From SKKY01 sp964622305 (GTDB lineage Bacteria > Bacillota > Peptococcia > Peptococcales > SKKY01), in NCBI GenBank assembly GCA_964622305.1, contig CAZUPR010000027.1, forward strand, positions 1-17,357: a DNA stretch of 17,357 bases. Direction: 5' to 3'. The position numbers and the translations under genes were made by a program. Numbering within the stretch: the first letter of the stretch is position 1; each line of letters starts with the position of its first letter. This document shows, piece after piece, positions 1 to 5,898 of the stretch. The notes beneath the pieces are model-generated. The model saw nothing but the letters and a program-made list of their open reading frames with translations. It was not told where the DNA came from and did no database searches.

Positions 1-52
1 TTGTTCCAATATTTACGTGTGGTTTCGTTCTTTCAAATTTCTCTTTACCCAT
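1..52 (-). CDS. tuf: Elongation factor Tu, N-terminal fragment (runs off the left edge)
   Basis: The first 17 codons are visible and translate as MGKEKFERTKPHVNIGT, the characteristic start of bacterial EF-Tu just before its first GTPase loop. EF-Tu is the cytosolic GTPase that delivers aminoacyl-tRNA to the ribosome. The ATG (52-50) is preceded by an AAGGAGG Shine-Dalgarno at 70-64. A promoter at 138-110 and a terminator behind the upstream tRNA genes indicate that tuf is transcribed independently of the tRNAs. Glycine replaces the more usual alanine at position 2. Only the N-terminus is in the window, so nothing can be said about the rest. Confidence 0.95.
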   Translation of the reverse strand, partial: MGKEKFERTKPHVNIGT

Positions 53-109
53 TTTTCCTTTTTCCTCCTTGATCTCACTTGTCAAAGCTACTAATTGATT
101 TCAAGTCAA

Positions 110-138
110 ATATTAGCCTAAAATTCCCCAAGAGTAAA
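110..138 (-). promoter_or_regulatory. Sigma-A type promoter of tuf
   Basis: On the minus strand TTTACT (138-133) is followed by a 17-base spacer and TAATAT (115-110). It lies about 58 bases upstream of the tuf start codon. The leader between it and the ribosome-binding site shows no obvious structured riboswitch. Inferred from sequence match only. Confidence 0.7.
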
Positions 139-175
139 GTGTTTTTGTAAAAATCCCTTTCCCTAAAAAATGGAC

Positions 176-200
176 AAAAAAAAGACCCTCCCGGGTTCTT
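176..200 (-). terminator. Intrinsic terminator after the tRNA cluster
   Basis: Read on the minus strand, a small GC hairpin (ACCC 196-193 paired with GGGT 188-185, extendable by A-T and wobble pairs) is followed by a run of eight T (183-176). It sits 13 bases past the encoded CCA of the last tRNA and before the tuf promoter. The stem is short, so termination may be partial. Confidence 0.6.
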
Positions 201-212
201 GGCTGATAAAAG

Positions 213-289
213 TGGTGGCGGCGAAGGGACTTGAACCCCTGACACTACGGGTATGAACCGTATGCTCTAGCCAACTGAGCTACGCCGCC
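213..289 (-). tRNA. tRNA-Met(CAT), elongator type
   Basis: A 77-base cloverleaf beginning GGCGGCG and ending CGCCGCC-A-CCA, with the CCA encoded. The anticodon loop carries CAT. The acceptor begins with a paired G1-C72, unlike the initiator tRNA two genes upstream, so elongator Met is the natural reading. A tRNA-Ile with a modified C34 cannot be excluded from the anticodon alone. It is the last of five tRNA genes in the cluster. Confidence 0.88.
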
Positions 290-328
290 TTGTTTTAATA
301 AGTATTTATATCAAATCTTTAGTAAATG

Positions 329-404
329 TGGAGCCCATAAGCGGACTTGAACCGCTGACCTCCACCTTACCAAGGTGGCACTCTACCGCCTGAGCTATAT
401 GGGC
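329..404 (-). tRNA. tRNA-Thr(GGT)
   Basis: A 76-base cloverleaf with acceptor GCCCATA paired to TATGGGC, anticodon stem CCACC/GGTGG and loop TTGGTAA, giving anticodon GGT. CCA is encoded. Only four bases separate its 5' end from the 3' end of the initiator tRNA, so the two are very likely processed from one precursor. Confidence 0.95.
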
Positions 405-408
405 AATT

Positions 409-484
409 TGGTTGCGGGGGGAGGATTCGAACCTCCGACCTCCGGGTTATGAGCCCGACGAGCTGCCAGCTGCTCTACCCCGCG
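409..484 (-). tRNA. Initiator tRNA-fMet(CAT)
   Basis: A 76-base cloverleaf beginning CGCGGGG and ending CCCCGCA-A-CCA. The first base C faces A72 and is unpaired, the hallmark of bacterial initiator tRNA. The anticodon stem carries the three consecutive G-C pairs (GGG/CCC) typical of initiators. CCA is encoded. Confidence 0.95.
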
Positions 485-512
485 TCATTATAAACCTTCA
501 GGCACCTTGCTC

Positions 513-563
513 AGATGTCTTGCTTATTATAGCACATAAATTGCAAGTGCGCTTGAGACATCT
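513..563 (-). promoter_or_regulatory. Possible internal extended -10 promoter inside an inverted repeat, between tRNA-Tyr and tRNA-fMet
   Basis: On the minus strand TGCTATAAT (534-526) is a perfect extended -10 element about 42 bases before tRNA-fMet; no convincing -35 lies at the correct distance. It is enclosed by an 8-base inverted repeat (AGATGTCT at 513-520 and AGACATCT at 556-563). The spacer could therefore hold a second promoter for the last three tRNAs, or a processing hairpin. Confidence 0.4.
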
Positions 564-573
564 TTTAATAAAA

Positions 574-659
574 TGGTGGAGGGAACAGGATTTGAACCTG
601 TGAAGGCATAGCCAACGGATTTACAGTCCGCCCCCTTTGGCCGGCTCGGGCACCCCTCC
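574..659 (-). tRNA. tRNA-Tyr(GTA)
   Basis: An 86-base class II tRNA with a long variable arm. The acceptor is GGAGGGG, the anticodon loop CTGTAAA contains GTA, and the T loop is TTCAAAT. CCA is encoded. The long variable arm together with GTA makes the identity secure. Confidence 0.95.
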
Positions 660-712
660 ATACAATAAGTCTTGCAAGTCTTGTAAATGTTCTTCCCTGG
701 TAAATGTTAGAA

Positions 713-788
713 TGGAGCCGACGATGGGACTCGAACCCGCAACCTGCTGATTACAAGTCAGCTGCTCTTCCAGTTGAGCTACGTCGGC
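713..788 (-). tRNA. tRNA-Thr(TGT)
   Basis: A 76-base cloverleaf with acceptor GCCGACG paired to CGTCGGC, anticodon stem CTGA/TCAG and anticodon TGT. CCA is encoded. It is the first tRNA of the cluster, starting 18 bases after the -10 hexamer of the promoter at 834-806. Confidence 0.95.
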
Positions 789-805
789 TTTTTCTGACGA
801 AATTC

Positions 806-834
806 ATTTTATAATAAGCCCGTCATAAAGTCAA
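806..834 (-). promoter_or_regulatory. Sigma-A type promoter of the tRNA cluster
   Basis: TTGACT (834-829), a 17-base spacer and TAAAAT (811-806) form a near-consensus promoter between the end of yacP and tRNA-Thr(TGT). The -35 lies inside a short palindrome (AGTCAATGACT at 829-839). A stable-RNA cluster with its own promoter right after a protein operon fits high, growth-linked expression. Confidence 0.75.
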
Positions 835-847
835 TGACTTTTTGCTC

Positions 848-1426
848 TTAACTTCTGCGAATCTTTTCCAGTTGACTCCTGACCTTACAATCCAGGTTAG
901 CTTCCAGGTAATTTCGCCTGCTTGGATTCTTCAAATCAAAAATCTCTTTATGCTCCTTATTAGCCTTTTCCACCTCTGCCAATAATTCCGGAGCCGACAC
1001 TCTGTAGGCCCCCTTGGTCCAAATTATTTCTTGCTGAAGCTTATCTGAAGTAGCCACAAAAACCTGACAAGAAGCCGAATGTGGCTGAGATTCTACCTGG
1101 CCTCGAGGGAGGTTTTTCAGCACTTTTTCCCGCCTGGCCCCCTTGAGCAAGAGACCCACTTCCTTTTCTATAATCTGGTCGGCGCTAATGCCCCAGGGGC
1201 TAAAAACAACTTCAACCTTATTATCCAGATAGCGCTCACCCCGGTTATCCTTAACCATATGCCCATCAAAAACCACAATTATCTTGCAGGCCTTAAAACC
1301 AGCATAATTATTAAGCAGATGAATCAGCCGGTCACGGGCATCTTCAATACAATCCTCCATCAGCCTTAAAAGTTCCGGCCAGGCATTAATTATATTGTAG
1401 CCATCCACCAAGAGATAAGTCTCCAC
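848..1426 (-). CDS. yacP: NYN/PIN-like endoribonuclease of the YacP (Rae1) family
   Basis: The 192-residue protein opens with LLVDGYNIINAW, the NYN (PIN-like) nuclease motif with acidic D8, and has a second conserved strand VFVATSD near residues 122-128. In Bacillus subtilis this family (Rae1) enters the ribosomal A site and cuts mRNA. The family assignment is from sequence; the ribosome role is from the literature and is inferred here. The start is GTG (1426-1424), with GGAGG ten bases upstream. It is the last protein gene of the cysE-cysS operon, 21 bases after rlmB. In many relatives the sporulation sigma gene sigH follows, but here the tRNA cluster comes directly next. Confidence 0.9.
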   Translation of the reverse strand: METYLLVDGYNIINAWPELLRLMEDCIEDARDRLIHLLNNYAGFKACKIIVVFDGHMVKDNRGERYLDNKVEVVFSPWGISADQIIEKEVGLLLKGARREKVLKNLPRGQVESQPHSASCQVFVATSDKLQQEIIWTKGAYRVSAPELLAEVEKANKEHKEIFDLKNPSRRNYLEANLDCKVRSQLEKIRRS

Positions 1427-1447
1427 CTTTTACTTTCCCTCCACTTT

Positions 1448-2200
1448 CTACTTTCCTTCCAGCTTTTGGCGAACCAGCTCAAAAAGAATAACCCCGGTTG
1501 CCACAGAAACGTTAAGGGAATTTATCTGACCAATCATGGGGATGGTAACCACCAAATCACACTTTTTCAGCAAATTGGGGCTGACTCCCTTACTCTCATT
1601 ACCCAAAACAATTGCTGCAGCCCCTGTAATTTTTCCCTTATAAATACTCTGACCGGCAAGGTCTGTCCCATAAATCCAAACATTTTCCGCCTTCAATTTA
1701 TCAATCAGCTGAGAAAGATTGGTCACCCGGGCAATAAGCATGCTCTCCAGGGCACCGGCCGATGTTTTGGCCACCGTCTCTGAAAGCATTACCGAGCGAT
1801 TTTTGGGGATAATTATGCCATGGACTCCAGCAGCTTCAGCTGTCCTGATGATAGCGCCAAAATTGTGGGGGTCTTCAATAGAATCCAAAATGAGAATCAG
1901 AGGATCTTCATTTCTCTCCCTGGCAAGGTCTAAAATATCCTCCCAGTCGCAATAATCTCTGGCACTAATTTCTGCGGCAATCCCCTGGTGATTTTGATCA
2001 GGGAACATCTTATCCATAATATTTCTTTCAATAAACTTAAGGGGCACACCTGTCCCCTCAAGATTTCTTTTAAATTCAGCGACCGTACTCTCTCTGATAC
2101 CCTTGCTCAGATAAAGCTTGTTGATACTGCGGCCTGACTTAATAAGCTCCATAACAGCATGGCGGCCATAATAATAGTTGTCCTGCTTTTGCATCGGCAT
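1448..2200 (-). CDS. rlmB: 23S rRNA 2'-O-ribose methyltransferase, RlmB/TrmH (SpoU) family
   Basis: A 250-residue SPOUT methyltransferase. The N-terminal part (YYYGRHAVMELI onward) is the RNA-binding domain of TrmH group 3 enzymes. The C-terminal knot carries motif 1 (DPHNFGAIIRTAEAAGV, about 110-126), motif 2 (VLGNESKGVS) and motif 3 (IPMIGQINSLNVSVATG). By family it transfers methyl from SAM to a ribose 2'-OH in 23S rRNA, most likely the G2251 equivalent. The ATG at 2200-2198 overlaps the thyX stop by one base (TAATG), suggesting translational coupling. A second ATG two codons in (2194) has better spacing from the GAGGG, so the exact start is uncertain. Confidence 0.93.
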   Translation of the reverse strand: MPMQKQDNYYYGRHAVMELIKSGRSINKLYLSKGIRESTVAEFKRNLEGTGVPLKFIERNIMDKMFPDQNHQGIAAEISARDYCDWEDILDLARERNEDPLILILDSIEDPHNFGAIIRTAEAAGVHGIIIPKNRSVMLSETVAKTSAGALESMLIARVTNLSQLIDKLKAENVWIYGTDLAGQSIYKGKITGAAAIVLGNESKGVSPNLLKKCDLVVTIPMIGQINSLNVSVATGVILFELVRQKLEGK

Positions 2201-2895
2201 TAGCCCTCTATTCTCTCAAAATTATCATCGGTTATGATAACTTGGGCGTAATCTTCCTTCTTGAAGTTCTCATCATAAGGAACTCCGTCAAAAAGAACCG
2301 GCATCTTTTCCTTAAAGAAAAGAAGTAAAGGAATGGCAATTTCCTGAATTTGCGGATGGCTGGCCCTGTCGCTTCTTAATCTCAAGAAGTGTCTCCATTC
2401 ACGCAGGTTGTAGGTCACCACAATTTCTGTTTTTAAGGAGTTTGGCAGGACTGAACGAGCCTCCTGGGGAGTTGATCCAGCCTCTAAAAGGGCAAAATAT
2501 TTAGCCTCAGCTTCTTCGCAAGAAGCCTTCCAAAGGGCGTATTCAGCAGGACGATTCCTGTAGAAAAAAGGATCGATAACAGTAATTTCATTGCCAAATT
2601 TATCTATTGAATAGTTACAGTAACGGGTTGATTCCTGAGAATAACTGCCAATTCTGTGGCGGACGATTTCGTGGGTAATCCCTCTGTCGGTAACAAACAT
2701 GAGGGTGATTTTCTCGTGCTCAATAACTGATTCATGACCCTGGCGCAAGAGACTGCCAAGGAACTTTTCATTTACAGCTCCCTGAATTTTATCCTCAGAC
2801 TTATAGCAGACCCTGGCGTATCTCTCCAGTTTCTGCAAAAAAGCCTTGTTTATTTCTGACTGGGGAATTAAAATTTTGGCCTTGGTAATAATCAT
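2200..2895 (-). CDS. thyX: Flavin-dependent thymidylate synthase ThyX
   Basis: The 231-residue protein contains the ThyX signature RHRX7S at residues 79-89 (RHRIGSYSQES), followed by the conserved R91. ThyX makes dTMP from dUMP using methylenetetrahydrofolate and reduced FAD, as a homotetramer. Length is normal for the family. The start ATG overlaps the mrnC stop (ATGA) and the stop overlaps the rlmB start, so thyX is tightly embedded between two RNA-processing genes. Co-translation with them is likely; a functional link is not implied. Whether the organism also has thyA cannot be seen here. Confidence 0.96.
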   Translation of the reverse strand: MIITKAKILIPQSEINKAFLQKLERYARVCYKSEDKIQGAVNEKFLGSLLRQGHESVIEHEKITLMFVTDRGITHEIVRHRIGSYSQESTRYCNYSIDKFGNEITVIDPFFYRNRPAEYALWKASCEEAEAKYFALLEAGSTPQEARSVLPNSLKTEIVVTYNLREWRHFLRLRSDRASHPQIQEIAIPLLLFFKEKMPVLFDGVPYDENFKKEDYAQVIITDDNFERIEG

Positions 2896-3335
2896 AATCC
2901 TCTCTCCTCATCCTCTAATATTTTTTCCAGCTTTTGGATAATTTCTTTAATCCTGGACTGCTTTCCCTCTAAGAAAAGCCAGCCCATAAGGGCTTCCAGG
3001 CCACTGGCGTTAGTATACTCATTTACATTTGATTGTTTGGGGATGTACTTTGGCTTGGCATTGCGCCCCCGGCGAAAGGCATCTTTTTCAGCCTGGGAAA
3101 GCTCATCCATAAGTTGCAAAACCAGTTTGCTCTGGATGCCGGCATTTACCCGGCGGGTGGCTTCTTTATGGAGACTCTTACCCCTGTGGAGGCCCTTTTC
3201 AAGCAAAATCTGGCGGATTTCCAGTTCATAAACTGCATCACCCAGATAGGCAAGAGCAGATCCGGGCAAGGCTGATGATTCAGAAGCCAGCTCTTGGCCA
3301 GACCCAGCCAGTCCAACTTCTTTTACATTTTCCAT
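2892..3335 (-). CDS. mrnC: Mini-ribonuclease III (23S rRNA maturation)
   Basis: The 147-residue protein is a lone RNase III catalytic domain without a dsRNA-binding domain. ALAYLGDAVYELEIR (about 28-42, with D33 and E37) and YTNASGLEALMGWLFLEG (with E114) are the catalytic signatures. In Bacillus this enzyme trims the 5' and 3' ends of 23S rRNA precursors. The first 25 or so residues before SALAYLGDA are a non-conserved leader; the ATG at 3335 has GGGAAGG just upstream and is kept. It overlaps cysS by 13 bases and thyX by 4. The cysS-mrnC order matches Bacillus. Confidence 0.94.
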   Translation of the reverse strand: MENVKEVGLAGSGQELASESSALPGSALAYLGDAVYELEIRQILLEKGLHRGKSLHKEATRRVNAGIQSKLVLQLMDELSQAEKDAFRRGRNAKPKYIPKQSNVNEYTNASGLEALMGWLFLEGKQSRIKEIIQKLEKILEDEERGL

Positions 3336-4780
3336 TTTACACCTTCCCTGCTGTCTTCCAGGCTGATTCCAAGTTCAGCCAAACTGTCTCTGATTTTGTC
3401 AGCCGCCTCAAAATCCTTATTTTTCTTGGCATCCTGACGCAGGTCAATAAGAATTTCTACCAGCTTACCAAGAAGATCGGAATTAGCTGACTCATCTTTT
3501 ACAAAAGCTTTTTCCATGTCTAATCCTAACACATTCAGGAGCTCCTGGTAAACTTCAAAAAGAGCCTGAAAAACCCCTGGAGTAAGTTCATTATTTCCCT
3601 CATCAGCCAAAAGACGATTGATTTCCCTGGTAAAATCGAAGATGCAGCCCATGGCCAGGGCAGTGTTAAAGTCATCATCCATGGCGGCCACAAAATCTTC
3701 TCTGGCCTTGGTGATTAACTGAGCTGAAACTTGGCTGGCAGGCTGATTTTGGTCTCCTCTTTGAGCGGCTGATTGAGCGTCAGATTGGGCGGCAGATTTT
3801 TCTTTTAGTCTCTGCCAGGTGTTATGGATTCTCTCCAGAGCACGATTGGCCTCGGCTAATTTATCATCATCAAAATCAAGGGGACTGCGGTAGTGGGTGG
3901 AAATTAAATAAAAACGCACAGTCATGGGGTCAAACTTGGCCAAAATCTCCCTCAAAAGGAAGAAATTGCCCACAGATTTTGACATCTTTTCCTTATTAAT
4001 AGTAATAAAACCGTTGTGAATCCAGTAATTGGCCATTTGCTTGCCGGTCATAGCCTCAGTTTGGGCCACTTCATTTTCATGGTGAGGAAAAATTAAATCC
4101 TGACCACCTCCATGGATATCAAACTGGTCGCCCAGGTATCTGCGGCTCATAACGGAGCACTCAATATGCCAGCCAGGTCTGCCCGGACCCCAGGGGCTCT
4201 CCCAGGATAACTCGCCCGGCTTGGCCGCCTTCCAGAGGGCAAAATCTGCCGGGTGCTTCTTGCGCTCATCGACGTCAATCCTGGCTCCCATTTGCATATC
4301 TTCAAGGTCGCGGCCGGAAAGTTTTCCATAAGAAGAGAAAGCCTGGATGTTGTAGTAAACATCGCCATCAGTCTCGTAGGCAAAACCCTTATCAATGAGG
4401 CCCTGAACAAAGTCAATAATTTGGGGGATATTTTCGCTGACCTTGGGATGGTGGGTGGCTTTTTTGATATTAAGCTGATTGGTGTCCTTAAAGTATTCGT
4501 CAATATATTTTTGGGCCAGCTCCAGTGGAGGAATATTTTCCTCAGCTGCCCGGTTAATTATTTTATCGTCAACATCGGTAAAGTTTTGGATGTAGTCGAC
4601 CTCGTAGCCGGCGTATTCAAAATAGCGGCGGATGGTGTCAAAAACCACCACAGGGCGGGCATTGCCCAGGTGAATAAAGTTATAGGTTGTGGGGCCGCAG
4701 ACATACATCTTGACCTTCTTTTCCTCAAGTGGTGTGAAAATTTCCTTTTCCTGTTTCTGGGTGTTATAAATTTTTATCAT
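3323..4780 (-). CDS. cysS: Cysteinyl-tRNA synthetase
   Basis: The 485-residue class I synthetase attaches cysteine to tRNA-Cys in the cytosol. Visible are the HIGH-type motif HLGN (37-40), the zinc ligands C28, C208, H233 and E237, and KMSKS at 265-269. The DALR-like anticodon domain follows, ending in a helical tail. Residues about 329-354 form an Ala/Gln/Ser-rich linker with repeated AQ units (SAAQSDAQSAAQ), which looks like a local repeat expansion between catalytic and C-terminal domains. The start ATG lies inside cysE with GGAGG nine bases upstream. With cysE it forms the Cys T-box-controlled unit. Confidence 0.97.
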   Translation of the reverse strand: MIKIYNTQKQEKEIFTPLEEKKVKMYVCGPTTYNFIHLGNARPVVVFDTIRRYFEYAGYEVDYIQNFTDVDDKIINRAAEENIPPLELAQKYIDEYFKDTNQLNIKKATHHPKVSENIPQIIDFVQGLIDKGFAYETDGDVYYNIQAFSSYGKLSGRDLEDMQMGARIDVDERKKHPADFALWKAAKPGELSWESPWGPGRPGWHIECSVMSRRYLGDQFDIHGGGQDLIFPHHENEVAQTEAMTGKQMANYWIHNGFITINKEKMSKSVGNFFLLREILAKFDPMTVRFYLISTHYRSPLDFDDDKLAEANRALERIHNTWQRLKEKSAAQSDAQSAAQRGDQNQPASQVSAQLITKAREDFVAAMDDDFNTALAMGCIFDFTREINRLLADEGNNELTPGVFQALFEVYQELLNVLGLDMEKAFVKDESANSDLLGKLVEILIDLRQDAKKNKDFEAADKIRDSLAELGISLEDSREGVKWKM

Positions 4781-5432
4781 CTAAATCTACCTCCAACTCT
4801 TCTACTTTTTTTTCTAAGTCTATAATTTTGTCCTGCAAAAGCATGAGCATGTCTCTGATTGGGTCCGGAAGATCATCGTGGCGCAGGTCGATCTCATCCT
4901 TGCCAGTAGGCTTGTGGCCGGCAATGACCCGGCCGGGAATGCCAACAACTGTGCAATTTTCAGGAACTGCCTTTAGGACCACGGATCCTGCCCCGATTTT
5001 GGAATTGGCGCCCACAGTAAAGGAACCCAAAACCTTGGCCCCGGAGCTGACCACTACATTGTCGCCCAGGGTAGGATGGCGCTTGCCTTTTTCCTTGCCA
5101 GAGCCACCAAGGGTGACCCCCTGGTAGATGGTAACATTGCGGCCAATTTCGGCCGTTTCGCCGATAACCACGCCGGCACCATGGTCTATGAAGAGACCGG
5201 GCCCAAGCTGGGCCCCCGGGTGGATTTCCACCTGGGTGATGGTGCGGGCGAAATGAGAAATCATGCGGGCTATAAGGAAAAAGTCTTTCTTATAGAAAAA
5301 ATGGGCAATCCGGTGTATCCAGATAGCATGAAGACCTGGATAATTTAAAATAATTTCCAGTCTGCTTCTGGGAGCCGGGTCCCTCTCAACAATTACATCA
5401 ATATCATTCTTCATGCGAGCTAAAATGCCCAT
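4764..5432 (-). CDS. cysE: Serine O-acetyltransferase
   Basis: The 222-residue enzyme transfers acetyl from acetyl-CoA to serine, the first step of cysteine synthesis. After a short helical N-terminal region comes a left-handed beta-helix of hexapeptide repeats (about residues 70-165) containing IDHGAGVVIGETAEIG with the catalytic His-type site, GGSGKEKGKRHP, and GIPGRVIAG. The length matches the short Gram-positive type rather than the longer enterobacterial form. The C-terminus (about 195-215) is a leucine/charge-rich predicted coiled coil ending in DKNL. Translation is preceded by AAAGGGG at 5446-5440, which touches a perfect 62-base palindrome. Transcription is under the Cys T-box at about 5861-5507. 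Confidence 0.96.
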   Translation of the reverse strand: MGILARMKNDIDVIVERDPAPRSRLEIILNYPGLHAIWIHRIAHFFYKKDFFLIARMISHFARTITQVEIHPGAQLGPGLFIDHGAGVVIGETAEIGRNVTIYQGVTLGGSGKEKGKRHPTLGDNVVVSSGAKVLGSFTVGANSKIGAGSVVLKAVPENCTVVGIPGRVIAGHKPTGKDEIDLRHDDLPDPIRDMLMLLQDKIIDLEKKVEELEVDLDDKNL

Positions 5433-5446
5433 TTTTTTACCCCTTT

Positions 5447-5508
5447 CTTTTACATTTGGGGACGCAACATTCTGTCCGGACAGAATGTTGCGTCCCCAAA
5501 TGTAAAAG
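5447..5508. repeat. Perfect 62-base palindrome, copy 1 of the GGGGACGC repeat family
   Basis: The two 31-base arms are exact reverse complements, with the centre between 5477 and 5478 (TCC|GGA). The core GGGGACGCAACATTCTGT is shared with copies near 15606, 16363 and 17217. The outer arms CTTTTACATTT and AAATGTAAAAG also match. In the cysE mRNA it would form a 31-bp hairpin ending one base before the Shine-Dalgarno. It also supplies the T-stretch after the T-box terminator stem. No T-run follows the palindrome itself on the minus strand, so it does not look like an intrinsic terminator. A REP- or MITE-like element is the likeliest nature, by inference. Confidence 0.9.
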
Positions 5509-5557
5509 CCATGCGTCTCTGTCTGGTCAAGCGCCGACCAGTCAGAGACGCATGGCT
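5507..5557 (-). terminator. Terminator hairpin of the Cys T-box leader
   Basis: On the minus strand AGCCATGCGTCTCTG plus CTGGTC pair with GACCAG plus CAGAGACGCATGGCT around a short loop, broken by one A/A mismatch, followed by TTTTACATTT. It lies just downstream of the T-box antiterminator sequence at 5584-5571, the expected arrangement. The trailing T-run is short because the repeat element begins there. Confidence 0.8.
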
Positions 5558-5861
5558 AATAATTTACCTGCGCGGTTCCACTCTGCTTGAAAAATTTCGC
5601 TTCTTCTAACAAATAAAAATCAAATCGAAATTTTTCCCTCAAATTGCATATAACGCTGCAAAACGGATGGGCCTAATCCCTCTATCCCTAAAAATCCCCG
5701 GGCTTTTGGTTTCAGCTTCTCTGCTCCAAGATGCACTTCTTCCCGCCTCATTTAAAATCCGCTTTCAGCCGCTGACGGACTCTCTCTGTTAAACAAAATA
5801 CAAGAATACTCTTCTCTTCACCGCATTTTTTATTTTAAATTGTCATTTCCTTTTTCTTTAT
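5507..5861 (-). promoter_or_regulatory. T-box riboswitch leader, specifier UGC (Cys), controlling cysE-cysS
   Basis: The minus strand shows the ordered T-box hallmarks. First is the 5' GAAGAGAAGAGTA element (about 5819-5807). The Stem I motif AGAGAG and distal-loop sequence follow, then a specifier region GAAGTGCATC with TGC (Cys) at 5735-5733. The T-box AGAGTGGAACCGCG is at 5584-5571, and the terminator follows at 5557-5507. By the known mechanism, uncharged tRNA-Cys pairs with UGC and the antiterminator bulge and lets transcription enter cysE. A Cys specifier before cysE and cysS is coherent. It fills most of the 443-base gap between gltX and cysE. Ends are approximate. Confidence 0.9.
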
Positions 5862-5868
5862 TCCTGAC

Positions 5869-5898
5869 ATTATACTTAAGCTTCTACTATTTTGTCAA
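5869..5898 (-). promoter_or_regulatory. Strong sigma-A promoter inside the 3' end of gltX, for the T-box/cysE operon
   Basis: On the minus strand a perfect TTGACA (5898-5893) is followed by an 18-base spacer and a perfect TATAAT (5874-5869). The -35 encodes part of the last gltX codons (Ile-Asp-Lys), and the gltX stop TAA lies in the spacer. The predicted start near 5861 fits the beginning of the T-box leader. Confidence 0.85.

Noticed and set aside
829..839. AGTCAATGACT palindrome as a terminator of yacP
   Set aside because: The stem is only five pairs with a one-base centre. It overlaps the -35 of the tRNA promoter and could be an operator, but nothing supports termination.
4253..4825. Plus-strand open frame opposite cysS and the end of cysE
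   Set aside because: It mirrors conserved synthetase codons, and its hydrophobic translation is a typical reverse-strand artefact.
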